Source: Protea cynaroides
Lineage: Eukaryota; Streptophyta; Magnoliopsida; Proteales; Proteaceae
Assembly: GCA_028583415.1 (NCBI GenBank)
Contig: CM053265.1
Span: forward strand, 35,194,873 to 35,258,872
Direction of reading: 5' to 3'
Length of the DNA stretch: 64,000 nucleotides
Shown here: piece by piece, positions 1-11,805 of the stretch
Layout: each line of letters starts with the position of its first letter
Numbering within the stretch: the stretch's first letter is position 1
Position numbers and translations under genes: made by a program
Notes under the pieces: model-generated
What the model was told of the DNA's origin: nothing
Seen by the model: the letters and a program-made list of their open reading frames with translations, nothing else
Database searches by the model: none

Positions 1-2783
1 TTATTGGCTACTTCGACTGCCCCATTTGTCTGTGGTCTATATGGGGAGGATCTATGTCTCTTGATGTGGAATTTGTCGCATAGTTCCTCCACTTTACCCC
101 TGAAGTGTTGTCCTTGATCAGAAATAAGAGCTTGAGGCACTCCGTGTCGACAGATGATCTGCTCTTGTAGGAATTTTGCCACTTTGTTTGCTGTGAGTTT
201 TGCATATGCTTGGGCTTCCACCCATTTTGTAAAGTAATCAATAGCTACCAAAATAAACTCTTGACCACTTGATGCTTTAGGATGTATCTTGCCGATCACA
301 TCAATGCCCCAAGTCGAGAAAGGCCATGGGGAGCTGAGCGTGTGCAATTCCGTCGGAGGTACATGTATCAAATTGGAAAATATTTGGCATTTGTGGCATT
401 TCTTTACATATTCTACACAGTCTGCCTCCATTGTGTTCCAGAAGTACCCTAGTCGGAGGATTTTCTTTGCAAGGATTCTAGCATTCATATGGGGGCCACA
501 CACTCCTTGGTGTACTTGTTCGATGACATTTTGCGCTTGCTCTTCATCAACACATACTAGTTGTATCCCTTCATAAGATCGTTTGTACAATATGTCTTCG
601 CATAACACAAATTGAGAGGCATATCTTCTCAAGAATTTCTTGTCTCCTACCGAAGCATCAATGGGGTACTTTCCTTCTTTGATGAAATCCACAATTGGCG
701 CAAACCAAGGGCCACCATCGATTGTCAAGGCATTGATTTCTCCCACGTGTGCAGCTTGTGTTCTTCTTTCAATTATCAAAGGTTTGATCTTCTCTGCTGG
801 ATCATCTCCAATCATTGATGCTAGGGTAGCCAATGCATCAGCATATGTATTAGTATCTCTGGATGAGTAATCAAACTCTATCTGCTCAAAGCTTTGGGCC
901 AATGTTGTTGCACATTCTTTGTAGGGTATCGATTTTTCATCCTTGGTCCTCCAATCTTCTCTAATTTGATAGATGACAACAGAAGAATCACCATATACTT
1001 TTAGTTTCTTGACGCCAATGGCTAATGCCGCTTTCAAACTCATAATGCACGCTTCATACTCTGCAATATTGTTTGTGCAATCAAATTCCAAACGGAAAGC
1101 AAATGGCATAAATGTACCCTCTGGGTCTATGAATAATACTCCTGCACCGTATCCTCTGTGATTGGCTGCTCCATCAAAGAACATAAGCCATGTATCTGTT
1201 TGTCTCTCTTCTTGAGTCACATGTACCTCCTCATCTGGAAACACATCTTCTAAGTGTTGGAAACTATCTTCTACTGGAGGCGCAGACAAATGTTCAGCTA
1301 TCGCACTCCCTTTTATGGACTTCTGAGTGGTGTATGTGATGTCAAATTCTGATAATAGCAATAACCATCTGGCCGTTCTTCCTGTAAGGGCAGGCTTCTC
1401 AAATAAGTATTTCAATGGGTCCATCCGAGAGATTAGTATGATATGATATGAGAGCATGTAATGCCTCAATCTCTTTGTCACCCAAACTAAAGCAGTACAT
1501 GTCTTCTCCAATGAGGTGTAATTGGCTTCATATCCGGTGAACTTCTTGCTTAAGTAGTAGATTGCTTTCTCTGTTCGCCCATCTGAGTCATGTTGCGTGA
1601 GCATTGTTCCCATAGAATTGTCCAATACTGACAAGTATAGTAGCAGGGGTCTCCCAGGCACTGGAGGCACAAGGACCGGTGGATTCATCAGATATGTCCT
1701 GATTTTTTCGAACGCCATTTGACACTGAGGGTTCCAAGTCTTTGGCTGATTCTTCCTCAACAGCTTGAATATTGGGTCACATGTGGCTGTGAGGTGTGCA
1801 ATGAATCTGTTTATGTATTGTAATCTTCCCAAAAATCCCCTTATTTCTTTTTCAGTCCTTGGTGGCGGCATATCTGTTATAGCTTTGATTTTTAATGGAT
1901 TTATCTCAATGCCTCTGTGGCTAACCATGAAACCCAACATCTTCCCTACTGTCATTCCAAACGCACATTTTTGCGGGTTCAGTCTCAACTTATATTGCTT
2001 AATCCTCTCAAAGAATGCTCTAAGTGCGAGTATGTGGCCTTCACGGGTAACAGATTTTACAATCATATCGTCCACGTACACCTCAACCTCTTTGTGGATC
2101 ATGTCATGTAATATGGTTGTGGCCATTCTTTGATATGTCGCCCCGGCGTTCTTCAACCCGAATGGCATTACCGTATAACGAGAGGTGCCCCGGTCCGTGG
2201 TGAAAGCAGTCTTGGCTTTATCTTCTGGTGCCATCTTTATTTGGTTGTACCCTGAGAATCCATCCATAAACGATAGTAATGCATGTCCTGCCGTATTGTC
2301 CACTAAAATGTCAATCTTGGGTAGCGGGAAATCATCCTTAGGGCTTGCTTTGTTTAAGTTTCGATAATCCACACATACCCTCAATCGTCCGTCCTTCTTT
2401 GGTACAATCACAATGTTTGCCAACCACTCAGGGTACCTGGTTACTTCTAAGAATCCTGCGTCCAATTGCTTCATTATGTCCTCTTTGACTTTTAATGTCC
2501 ATTCAGGTCGTAGCCTTCTCAACTTCTGTTTATGTGGCTTTGCCTCCGGGAACAAAGGTATCTTGTGTTGCACAACTTCAGGATTGATGCCGGGCATGTC
2601 CTCATAGGACCAAGCAAACACTTCTTGGTACTCTATTAACAATTCTGTCATCAGGACCGCCTCTTCTTCAGTCAGAGTAGCACCAATCTTGATCTCACGA
2701 GGTTCTTCAACTGTACCTAGATTGATCATTAGGAAGTCTTCGCCAGTAGGTTGGGCCTTTTTCTCTTCTGAGATTTCAACTTG
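1..2783 (-). CDS. Tat-lineage pol: reverse transcriptase, dual RNase H and integrase (runs off the window)
   Basis: One minus-strand frame stays open from just after a TGA (2784-2786) to the window edge, about 927 codons. In order it encodes a linker, reverse transcriptase with the catalytic YVDD at 2067-2078, a degenerate first RNase H (about 1700-1300), a second RNase H beginning MFFDGAANHRGYGAG (about 1190-850), and the integrase HHCC zinc finger and start of the DDE core (850-1). The additional RNase H is a known mark of the Tat/Ogre group. The protein would copy element RNA to DNA and integrate it. The frame equals that of the integrase at 13042-14412, which supplies the missing C terminus. 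The open frame suggests fairly recent activity, but upstream breaks separate it from gag. Confidence 0.85.
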
Positions 2784-3005
2784 TCATTGTATTTCAATAG
2801 GAATTTCATCATATTCATCATTGTTAGAGTTAAAGCTTAAAATTGGAATGGAAGATGTAGACACAGAGTAATAAGAAATATCATCTTTATTAATTTTGGA
2901 TAACAGTGGTACAGAAGAAGTGGCTCCTAATGGAGCGGACTCAAATCTGGAAAAGGACTCATTCCTATCTATTGACTCTTTTACTATGGGCTCAGACATG
3001 GCCAT
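2784..3005 (-). pseudogene. Tat polyprotein linker segment ending in an in-frame TGA
   Basis: This short acidic segment of 73 codons continues the polyprotein between the G-patch-like region and reverse transcriptase. It ends at TGA (plus 2784-2786). The codons after the TGA continue straight into the RT frame, so this is a nonsense mutation and not a natural end. At its upstream side the frame changes relative to 2984-4090, so an indel lies near 3005. No catalytic motif is visible. Confidence 0.6.
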
Positions 3006-4090
3006 ACTAAGAAACGTGACTCATCATTGGTGTAGACAAAACTATCTAAGCAACTCCAGTTTGGGATCACACCGTTGAAGGGATAGATCAGTTGTTGTGG
3101 ATTTGGCTCTTCATTTTGGTTTCCTTCGGTGAGTGTCATCACTTGATCTTCCTCGAACAAGTTACCGATGTCAACTGTATCTGCCTCAGGTTGTAGCTCT
3201 CCTCTTTGCTCTTTTGCCAGTGTATTCTCAGTATCTCCCCAATCAATGGTACAGTCAAAGAAAATCTCAAACCCGGGCCATCGTCTCTGGAATCGCCCAT
3301 CAAACCAAGGTTCGGAGAAACCATGGAATGGTGAATCATCTCCTTCTTTGATGAAATACCCATTCAGAGTTTTGTAATATGGGGTATTTTCTTGACTGTA
3401 CAATCCTTCAGTCAATACTTGATTGATTTGCCCATCTGTTCTCTGTTGTTGCCATCTTCCTCTGTTCATGCCTGTAGCCTTTATTGTACTACTATTATCA
3501 TATGCATTATTATTTTTGTATTTCTTCTTCTCGAGCCTCAGAAATCTTTGATCGGCTCCCCACTGTTTCCGCTCTATCAACTCTAAATCATGTCCGTTGG
3601 GTACGTATCCCAGTCCAAATCTGTGCTCATTAATTAACATAGATAAGACTTCAATATTACCTTGTTGATGTAAGCCGAGGCCCATTCCTGGAAAATAAGA
3701 CATATTTAGCAATTGACGAAAAGAAAAAGACAAATGCATACCTGTGGGATCTGCCCCTGTGATAGCCAAGATATTGTCTATTTTAAAGCCGCCAAGATGG
3801 ACAGTCTCAGATGATCCCTCATCACCTTCAAAACCCATTCTCCCCGTAGCCAGTGCATTGACCATTTCTGAATCTGCATTGATGGTTATGATAACATCCC
3901 CATGTATGAATTTGACTTTCGATGCGGGGGTGGGCCTTAATCGCATTAGTTGCATGTAACCATGGACGACCCAGTAGTATATTAAATGTAGCCTGGATAT
4001 CAATGACTTGGAACTCTGTATCAAATACAGCGGGACCGACTCGGATAGGCACATTGAAGACACCTTGGATGGCCCTGCGGGTATTATCAT
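2984..4090 (-). pseudogene. Tat polyprotein region between protease and RT, with a G-patch-like segment
   Basis: The minus-strand frame continues the polyprotein after the protease. It contains a glycine-rich FPGMGLGLHQQG segment and GLGYVPNG, which resemble the G-patch-like motif found between protease and RT in Tat/Ogre elements, followed by low-complexity Asn/Gln/Glu-rich linker. Its frame differs from that of the gag-protease reading frame; the switch is near 3930-3945, in a C-rich run, and fits a 1-nt indel. At its 3' end it shifts again near 3005. The family assignment comes from position and motif; the function of this linker is not known to me. Confidence 0.6.
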
Positions 4091-6047
4091 AAGCCTTGAT
4101 GATCAGATCTGATGGCTTCATTTCTTCATCTTTGAATCCCAAGTACCTGAATGTTCTGAGGGGAAATACATTTAGGGCTGACCCATTATCAATTAATACC
4201 TGTGAAACAACCTTGTTTCTGCAACCAATAGTGATGTGTAGAGCTTTGATGTGTTTGGCTCCTTCACTTGGGAGGTCTGCATTGCTAAATATGATTGAAT
4301 TTACTGCATAACGGCCACCGACCAGATCCGCTAGTTCATTGCAATCCATTATTACCGGTACATGTATGCTTGTCAGGGATTTTAGCACGGCGTCCCTATG
4401 AGCTTTTGATGCCATTAATAACTCCCAGATGGAGACATTTGCTTGCGTCTTCTGCAATTGTTTGAGAACCGGATTGGGTGGTTCAGGTTGACTAGATTGC
4501 CCCAGTTCCTTCTCTCTGGCCAACTGGGCTGGATTCTCTGCTGCTAAATGTGCTGGCTTGTACCCTTTTCCTGTACGGGTTTCTGCCACAGTCCTATCTT
4601 CTCCTGGGATGTAGATGCCATAGCTATCGAATTGTTCATCCAGATGACTGACTTCCTGTCCTTCACCGGGTATGTAGATTCCAAACTCATCAAATTGTTC
4701 ATTCAGTTGAGTAATTTCTTGTTCTTCATCGGGCATGTAGACACCGTAAGGCTCCTCTGGCTCTTCGAAATGTCCATAGTTCCAGGGATAAGTGGGATCA
4801 AATTCTTGGTCCAAATTGTCACCTATCATGCAAATTTCATTCTCCAAAACCTCTTCCTTGGAATCTGACATCTCCCATTCTATGAAATTCACATTATGAT
4901 ATGGGAGTGGGTTATTGTTGATTGATGCCTGATTGTTTCTTCCTTGTACTTTGAATGCCCCTGAATCAATTAGGTCTTGTATGGCATTTTTGAGGTTCCA
5001 ATAGTATTCTGTATCATGACCTGCCTGATTGTGGAACTTACAAAATTTATCCGCACGATAGGAGGCTGGTGGTGGGTTTGGCACATTCATGGGTGGTGGT
5101 GGTTTTAATTTTCCAACCCTCATCAATCTTTCCATCAATACTTCCCTTGGTAATGACAACTCCGTATACAACCTGAAAGGCCTCGTCGTGGAGCCGGGTA
5201 AAGCGTAGTTAATTGGTGTCGGTGCAACAACCGTATTTGTAACTGCCACTTCCTTGTGGGCATTGTTGTACTTGGGTTGGTAGGATCTCCTGCTTGGACC
5301 CGCCTCCGACTTTTCCATTTTCATCGGGAGTTCATCTCCATAGTTAATAGCATCTTCTACTTGTTGTCCTGCTACGACTAACCCTTCGAATGTGAGGATA
5401 GCCTGTCCAAAAATATATGCTTTGTATGCTTTATTGAGCCCTTTCATCATCATTTGGACCTGGTCCCTCTCTGATGGTCGATCACGGAGTTGTGCCGCCA
5501 CTTTCCTGAACCTGGTCAAGTATTCTGTGAAGCCTTCATCAGATTTTTGCACCATGGTCTCTAATTGTCTCCTATGAGTCTCTATCTCAGTATTATAGGA
5601 GTAATGATTGGTGAATGCTCTGGTGATATCGGTCCAAGAGTGGACTTGTGAGGGGTTCAGATTCATTAGCCATCTATGTGCCCCTCCAGTTAACGAGAAT
5701 TGAAACGCTTGCCCCAATTGTTCATCAGTAAACCCATGCCCTTGCCTCAACAGTCCTGTGAATGATCTCAGATGTGTCTTGGGATCCCCTGTCCCGTCAA
5801 ACTTTTCAGTAGTCCATTTAAATTTTGGTGGCAGTTTGGCATCTGGGAAGAAACATAGTCCCTCAGAATCAATGATCTGACTCTCTACGCCCTTCAGGCC
5901 CCTCAGTATCTGTTCTACATGACTCAGTCGGTTCCCATATGGATCTTCAGATTTTTTCGGCTTCTTGATTGAAGGAGCCTTCTGGATGATCGACAGTTTC
6001 TTGCAGATAACCTCTCCCTCTTCCTCAAAAGCGGGATTTGAGAACAC
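3828..6047 (-). CDS. Tat-lineage gag-protease
   Basis: This 739-codon frame begins downstream of a frameshift near 6090, so the first Met is not the native start. Residues about 75-200 are the retrotransposon gag domain, including GGAHRWLMNLNPSQVHSW and a YLTRFRKVAAQL segment. A zinc-knuckle-like FCKFHNQAGHDTEYYW (about residues 335-350) lacks the last cysteine usual in this group. Then come three 21-residue acidic repeats (residues about 430-485). The retropepsin has the Tat-type active site DNGSA at 4176-4190 and ends with ILLGRPWLHA. Gag would build the particle and protease would cleave the polyprotein. The last roughly 35 codons are out of frame after an indel near 3940. Confidence 0.85.
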   Translation of the reverse strand: MFSNPAFEEEGEVICKKLSIIQKAPSIKKPKKSEDPYGNRLSHVEQILRGLKGVESQIIDSEGLCFFPDAKLPPKFKWTTEKFDGTGDPKTHLRSFTGLLRQGHGFTDEQLGQAFQFSLTGGAHRWLMNLNPSQVHSWTDITRAFTNHYSYNTEIETHRRQLETMVQKSDEGFTEYLTRFRKVAAQLRDRPSERDQVQMMMKGLNKAYKAYIFGQAILTFEGLVVAGQQVEDAINYGDELPMKMEKSEAGPSRRSYQPKYNNAHKEVAVTNTVVAPTPINYALPGSTTRPFRLYTELSLPREVLMERLMRVGKLKPPPPMNVPNPPPASYRADKFCKFHNQAGHDTEYYWNLKNAIQDLIDSGAFKVQGRNNQASINNNPLPYHNVNFIEWEMSDSKEEVLENEICMIGDNLDQEFDPTYPWNYGHFEEPEEPYGVYMPDEEQEITQLNEQFDEFGIYIPGEGQEVSHLDEQFDSYGIYIPGEDRTVAETRTGKGYKPAHLAAENPAQLAREKELGQSSQPEPPNPVLKQLQKTQANVSIWELLMASKAHRDAVLKSLTSIHVPVIMDCNELADLVGGRYAVNSIIFSNADLPSEGAKHIKALHITIGCRNKVVSQVLIDNGSALNVFPLRTFRYLGFKDEEMKPSDLIIKAYDNTRRAIQGVFNVPIRVGPAVFDTEFQVIDIQATFNILLGRPWLHATNAIKAHPRIESQIHTWGCYHNHQCRFRNGQCTGYGENGF
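4603..4757 (-). repeat. Three 63-bp (21-codon) tandem repeats inside Tat gag
   Basis: The translated units begin YGVYMPDEEQE, FGIYIPGEGQE and YGIYIPGED, with Asn/Asp-EQFD at the unit junctions. They add an acidic, tyrosine-bearing stretch between the zinc-knuckle-like motif and the protease. Confidence 0.75.
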
Positions 6048-6054
6048 AATAGGA

Positions 6055-6333
6055 TTATTCTTGCTGGGGGTGTCTTCCTTTGATGTGGAGGGTGTCCTCT
6101 TTTCCTATTAGTAGCTTATGCACATTTCGCAGCATGACAGCCATCTCACTTACAGTGTCCTCTATTTTGGTTACTTGGTTCTCTAAAGAAACCTCATCTT
6201 GATCTTGGTTAGCCATCACTTTAATTGGTTTTTCAGGAATAAGCCCGACCGGTTTAATGATGGGTGCTCTAGACAGCCTATTGGTGATAGGATCTCTTAT
6301 CCAAAGAGTAGCAATGCTTGTAGATTGGCTCAA
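6055..6333 (-). pseudogene. Tat gag N terminus, split off by a 1-nt frameshift
   Basis: This 92-codon frame starts MSQSTSIATLWIRDP and contains a heptad-like segment (VTKIEDTVSEMAVMLRNVH), as expected for a gag N terminus. Near 6090 the frame is lost. A 1-nt change there would join it to the frame that continues as the gag domain at 6047. It is therefore the true polyprotein start region, now broken. No other ORF lies between it and the primer site at 7384, so there is no upstream ORF1 of the Ogre kind. Confidence 0.65.
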
Positions 6334-7383
6334 TAATCACCTATGTTGGAATAGATCGAATGGATTAGAATTTGAAAATAACTGGACACTTGAAGGTTTT
6401 ACATGCACACACAAGCTGACTCGACCAATACAAATGTTAGCCCCTTATGAAATCCATTGAACAAAATATTATCCGAATCAATTTAATTGTTTCGACGGAC
6501 CTTGTGACTGGTCTTGGGCCTCATAACCCAAATGGTTCATTAGACAGCAAGATCCGACCACTTAGCTCGTTGAATTCAAAGAAATTGAATGGATATACTT
6601 ATTTGTAAATTTCATATGGGAAAGTTAGAAAAAGCGGTTCATGACTGAACAAACCGGTAAATTTCTACTTGATCATAGTATCTATACCGTGACAAAGATT
6701 TTCCGATCATTTTTGAGATTGATGTATCAATATTGAACGGTCAACACAATGAGCTTTGTACGATGGAGGGCGTGTACAGACCGCCCACACTAATGTGTAT
6801 GCGGGTATACGTAACCCTCACGCTCCCAACAAGTGAGAGACAAGAATACTCAAGTGTGGATCCAAACATGTTGACAAGTCAAGGACAAAAACGGGTAGAA
6901 CTTCGACGTCTCGGACTTAAGTATTATGATCGAGTGGATTTTACCATGTTGGTTCAATAATGGACCAAAATAACATACATGTGGCTCAAACTGGGTTAGG
7001 ACAGAAAAGGCCACCTTGACGAGGATGGGGTAACCTATCACCGAATGCTCGATGAATAATGGGCCCCCAATCCCTTTATATACTATGTTGCAAGGATCCA
7101 AGCGACGTGGAGTAGCATAACGCATTCCCAGGCGGACCCAAGAAGCGCTTGTTAGAGATTGCTCGCCGGTCGTGGTCTCACAAAGTACAGGCCAAGGCTG
7201 TGTGTTTCTCCTAGTGGGCTGCCCCACATGCATGGGACCCGGTTCGGCTACTCGCACGAAAGTGTGACTGAACCCATTCCCCCCAAAACAATATGTACAA
7301 ACAATAAATATAGTACCCTAGATCTAGCATCAAATGTCAAGCAAATCAATATAAGGAAAGTATCCTAGGAGTCTGAATATTAA
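6334..7383 (-). other. 5' untranslated leader of Tat element A
   Basis: About 1.05 kb separates the gag start from the primer-binding site. It has only short unsupported reading frames. I see no conserved coding and no clear tandem repeat. Confidence 0.55.
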
Positions 7384-7401
7384 TCCCCAGTGGAGTCGCC
7401 A
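7384..7401 (-). promoter_or_regulatory. Primer-binding site of the Tat element
   Basis: On the minus strand this reads TGGCGACTCCACTGGGGA. It begins with the TGG that pairs with a tRNA 3' CCA and lies one base after the LTR end (CCTCACA). This TGGCGACTC type is familiar from Tat-like plant elements; I do not assign the tRNA species. It fixes the 5' end of internal A. Confidence 0.7.
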
Positions 7402-8154
7402 CTGTGAGGACAATGGGAAATCGACGTGATCCTCCTCCTCTGGATGGAAATGTGTATCCCGTATCGATGAAGATCGATTTGTTCTGTTGGAGTCGCCACC
7501 TAGATTAAGGTCTAGGACCTCTAAAAATGTAGCCTCACCCTAAGGTAAGACTTCTATTGACTCGTGACCCAATGTATCGGTTCTTTGGTCTGCAAGAGAT
7601 CGGGTAAGTATTCAGGGTACGGTTATGGGAAGGTGTTAGGCACCCAAACCGCCCGATCAATATCGGCCTCCTAAACTTTCCTTAAATTCTAATTTTGACT
7701 GTGCTTGGTCAACTTGGATGACTAGGGTTCAATGGGGGGACGTCCTAAACCAAGTTGCTAAGTTATTCTAACCTAGGGTTCAGCCAATCATGTTTTAAAG
7801 TAAATAAACAAGCAAATGTAATGTACAATATTATACAGTGAACCGGACCAAAGATGGTTCGGTCTTGGACTGAATCTGAGATGTGTAAGACATCTCAAAC
7901 TGCCTACGTATTCCAATCCTGGAAATCAAGTCCAAAAACGTAGTTCGAAAATGGGTTTTGTGATTAATGATTATGGAAGTGATTTATGCATGTGCTTCAA
8001 TTAGATTTTTTTTGTTCAAGTTGAAGTTTATGCTGGATGTATGGTTGATGGGTGGCTTTGTACCGTATTTGGGATTCCCAAATTGCCTACGTATTCTAGG
8101 GTTTGCCCTAGAAATCAGGTACGACGTAGTTCAAAATTTGTGAGAGTCGGATTT

Positions 8155-8458
8155 GGAATGTGTACCAAATTCCTTCCATTTTTGTCAATAGGATCTAGGG
8201 ATGAGACCTAAATTCCTACCATTTTTATTTGGGATGTGTACCAAATTCTTTCTATTTTTGTTAATAGGATCTAGGGATGAGACCTAAAATCCTACCATTT
8301 TTATTTGGGATGTGTACCAAATTCTTTTTATTTTTGTTAATAGGATCTAGGGATGAGACCTAAATTCCTACCATTTTTATTTGGGATGTGTACCAAATTC
8401 TTTCTATTTTTGTCAATAGGATCTAGGGATGAGACCTAAATTCCTACCATTTTTAATT
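8155..8458. repeat. Four 76-bp tandem repeats in the Tat LTR
   Basis: Units start at 8155, 8231, 8307 and 8383. Each contains GGATGTGTACCAAATTC and GGATCTAGGGATGAGACC. The spacing is exactly 76 bp with few mismatches. Nothing coding is visible. Confidence 0.9.
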
Positions 8459-8469
8459 GTTTCCATTCT

Positions 8470-9000
8470 TAGGTTTTTTAGGGTTTCCTATCCCTTTTCA
8501 TTGTGATTTTCATTTTTTAGGGTTTCATACCCTAATTATTCTCTTTATTCTAGGGTTTATTTTGCCCTAATTATTCTTTCCATTTTTAGGGTTTCACTTT
8601 CCCTAATTATTGTTTTCTTTCCATCTTAGGGTTTTCTACCCTAATTGTTCAATTCTTTCTATTTCAGGGTGTATCTTGCCCTAATTGCTATTTTTTTATT
8701 TTTTCTCTTTCCAAGACAAATATGGCAAATGAAAATATTCCAACTATATCAGTGGTAGTATTCCAAATATAGCAGTGTGCATCCAAACATGACAGTAATC
8801 ATCCAATATAGCATATGAGCAAGTGTAGCAGACAAATATGGCAATAAGCATGTGTAGCATTCCAATCATGGCAGTGTGACAATTCCAATTATGGCAGTGT
8901 GACCATTCCAATTATAGTAGTGCATGCATACGAGCATCCGAATATAGCATGTGAACAAATATAGCATCAAATATGGCATGTGTGAAACAACCAAAGCATA
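8470..9000. repeat. Degenerate short-repeat tract (AGGGTTT...CCCTAATTATT, then TATAGCA/TATGGCA)
   Basis: From 8470 to 8690 the motif AGGGTTT followed by CCCTAATT recurs about six times at uneven spacing. From 8720 to 9000 short units ending in ATAGCA or ATGGCAGTG recur. Both lie inside the Tat LTR. They are not telomere arrays, because the telomere-like heptamers are not contiguous. Confidence 0.6.
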
Positions 9001-10099
9001 TGAGAATCAATCAAAACATGATGGAACACGCAGCAAGATGACAGCTTTGTCAGGCTGGACCAAAATGGGCACATAGGGCACTGTACTTACTCAAAAAATT
9101 CTTAAAAGATATCCCTGGAAAGAAGACTCAGAGGCCAACATTTTGTCCCAAGGAAGCTATTCCTAAAAGAGACCATAGGCAGGTCGAAAACATTCCCCAA
9201 GTACAGGTAAATACACTGGTCAGGTCTGTTCCAGATTTTTTACCAGTTGCACCATAAATTTCAAATAAAATTCTATTCTAAATGAAAATTAAATACAGAC
9301 ATATGTCTATGTAGAAAACTATCTGATCTAAAATTTCATTAAGAAAAACAAGTTAAAACAGTATATTTTCCTTGTGAAAAATGACTCTTTTCAATCATGC
9401 AAATCAGCACATCATGACAGATCTGAAATCAAAGCTCTATGCACTTAAAAATTGATATCAATTCAAGGAAAAATGTATAAAATATGAAATCAGTGCCATT
9501 TTTTAGAAGACTTTCATGTCTAAAAAGTTCATGTAAAGTGGATTTTCTGATTATGGCCATAAGGCCTTTGTCTAGAGACTTTCCGATGGAGGATTGCATT
9601 ACATCCGAGAAAAATAGCAATGTCAAAGACAAATTTTTTGATATATTTCCCCAATTCCAAATGGAACGAAATTTTTAGGGTAGTCTTCTATCATATCAGA
9701 GAGACTCCCATAAACGTTTGGGCTTCAAAATCTTAGAAAAAATACATATGATGTACGTCCTAATTTTGAACCCTAAATCTGGAATTTTCAGATCAGAAAA
9801 TCACTTTATGAAATTTACAAAAAACATCAAACATCATTGTATATCAATCAAAAATTCATCATTGAATAGCTTAGACAAATTATCATTCATGAAAAATGTT
9901 AGACATAGGCATCCTAACATTAACAAGCATGTAATAGAGCATTCATGATTGAGATTTCATGAAAATTAGCCTTTTTCAAGCAAAATTGGCATTCGGGCAT
10001 TATAACGACCTCTAAATTTGTTTAGAGTACTAACCTTGGGCTCAAATCGAGCGAAACCGTTGATGAAGGGTGATTGGGGGTTGTATCAATCCCCCTTTG

Positions 10100-10850
10100 A
10101 ATGTGAATCCTCCTTCTCCTCTCTTCTGCTTCTTTCTCTCTTCTCTTTCTCTCTTTTCTTCTTCTCTTTTCTTTCTTTTCTCTCTCTTTCTTTCTTCCTC
10201 TCTCACGTTTTCTCTCTCTCACTCACGTTTCTCTCTCTCACCCACATTCCCCTCTCTCTCTGGTCTAGAAAAGGATCCCTCCTCTCTCCTATTTATAATT
10301 TTTCACTCATTTTCTAGAAGATCCTTCTTTCCTTTTCTTCTTTTTTCTAGAAAATCTTTTTTTCTCTCCATTTTTTCTTCTTTCCTTTCTTTTCTTCCTC
10401 TCTCACGTTTTTTCTTCTTCCTTTCTTTCCTTTTTCTCATTCTTCTTCTAGAAAACCCCTTCTCTTTCACGTCTCCCTCTCTCCTCTTTCCTTTTTCTTC
10501 TCCAAGATCTTTTAGATTTCATCTCAACCCTAAAGCCTCCTTCTCTTTCACATCTCTATCTCTCCTCTTTCCTTTTTCTTCTTCAAGATCTTCTAGATTT
10601 CATCTCAACCCTAAAGCCTCCTTCTCTTTCACGTCTCCTCTCTCTTCTCTTTCCTTTTTCTTCTCCAAGATCTTTTAGATTTCATCTCAACCCTAAAACC
10701 TCCTTCTCTTTCACGTCTCCTCTCTCTCCTCTTTCCTTTTTCTTCTCCAAGATCTTTTAGATTATCTCAAAACCCTAAATCCCCTTCTCTTTCACATTTT
10801 CTCTCTCCCCTCTTTCATTTTTCTTCTCAAAATCTTTTGGATTATCATTT
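10100..10850. repeat. Pyrimidine-rich tract with 81-82 bp tandem repeats in the Tat LTR
   Basis: The plus strand is almost pure C/T for 750 bp. From about 10440 a unit with CTTCTCTTTCACGTCTC and AAGATCTTTTAGATT recurs; the CAAGATCTT core is at 10503, 10584, 10666 and 10748. On the transcribed minus strand this is a GA tract. Confidence 0.8.
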
Positions 10851-10895
10851 ACATATAATAATATATATTATATACATATATACACATATACTTTA

Positions 10896-10896
10896 T

Positions 10897-10932
<36 letters not shown>

Positions 10933-10965
10933 GTATATAATATATATATAATATATATAAATACT
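10896..10965. repeat. TA-rich microsatellite in the Tat LTR
   Basis: This is a run of TA dinucleotides followed by AGTATATAATATATATA. The paralogous tract at 14421-14510 marks the deletion junction of copy B. Confidence 0.85.
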
Positions 10966-11792
10966 ATACACATGAATGAACTGGTTCGAAACGGGTTGAG
11001 ACTGACTTAGGTTGACTGAGTTAAACTGATATGGGTTGAGCTAGGTTGGACCAAAATTGGCTTGAACTGAGTTGACTGGATTGATTGGAATTAACTGGGT
11101 TTTCTCTCCTTGTCATTTCATGGGTCATTTCCGCTGTCATCCCGCATGGAATTTTCCGATGGCCTCTATTCCAAATTTTTTGCGTTCATTTTGTAGAACA
11201 TTGAAAATGAGGAATATAGGAACTGGAATCACCTGAATCCGATGTAGAATGGAAAAGATATGCAGCTTTGAAGTTCTGACGATAATTTTGCATGCAAACT
11301 TGCATGGGACCCACTGGTGACTTCTACCTGGGATTTTTTACGTCCATTTTGTAGAACATCATGAATGAAGAATAATGGTCTTGGGATCATCTGAATCCGA
11401 TGTCGGATGATTAAGATATGATGATTTGAAATTCAAACGATCCGACTTAGGATAATTTGCACGAAGGCCCCTGGGATTATTTATAATAACTTCATAAACC
11501 TCCCTTATATGTATCATCCGACTAAAATGGTCATATCTTCTTCATTTGATATCAGAATTGAGCAATTCTGGTCTCATTTCGAAGATAATTCTATGACCTA
11601 TGCATCCATGCAAAATTATAACCCATGACCTTGCTGTGGACCCATTGAAAACTTCCTCAAATTCACAGACCCATTGAAAACTTCCTCAAATTCGCAGTCA
11701 AAAATCCAAACTTTCGATCATCTTTCTCCTTTTGTTGTCCACATGCCCGCAGGGCTTTGTTTAGCTGGGATGGCAAAAATGGGGTGCTTACA

Positions 11793-11805
11793 GATGCCCC
11801 TCTTC
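11793..11805 (-). promoter_or_regulatory. Polypurine tract of Tat copy B
   Basis: On the minus strand GAAGAGGGGCATC lies directly before the LTR start TGTAAGCACC. It is the expected primer for second-strand synthesis. It confirms 11792 as the LTR edge. Confidence 0.65.

Larger units (their letters stand above)
7403..11792 (-). repeat. 4.39 kb Tat LTR (5' LTR of A and 3' LTR of B)
   Basis: In plus reading the LTR begins TGTGAGGACA beside the primer site and ends GGTGCTTACA beside a purine tract, giving an imperfect inverted terminus (TGTRAGSAC). The same right end occurs at 15335. It holds a 76-bp tandem array, an AGGGTTT/CCCTAA-rich tract, a short TATAGCA-rich tract, a long pyrimidine tract with 81-82 bp repeats, a TA microsatellite and a diverged internal duplication (about 11180 and 11340, TTTTGTAGAACAT). 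Length is within the long-LTR range of the Tat group. No protein is encoded; reading frames in the pyrimidine tract are low-complexity artefacts. Confidence 0.85.

Noticed and set aside
289..3377. Numerous plus-strand frames of 60-120 codons across 289-3377
   Set aside because: They are shadows of the minus-strand Tat polyprotein; the same shadows recur opposite the integrase at 13868-14521.
7384..7401. tRNA gene at the primer site
   Set aside because: Only the 18-nt complement of a tRNA 3' end is present; no cloverleaf sequence surrounds it. The same holds for 36227-36238 and 54883-54894.
8470..8690. Telomere-like AGGGTTT / CCCTAA words
   Set aside because: The words are separated by variable sequence and are not in contiguous head-to-tail runs, so this is not an interstitial telomere array.
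10022..10678. Long frames on both strands (Ser/Phe/Leu-rich on plus, Arg/Glu/Lys-rich on minus)
   Set aside because: They are translations of the pyrimidine tract and its 81-82 bp repeats in the Tat LTR; no motif and no homologous frame elsewhere.
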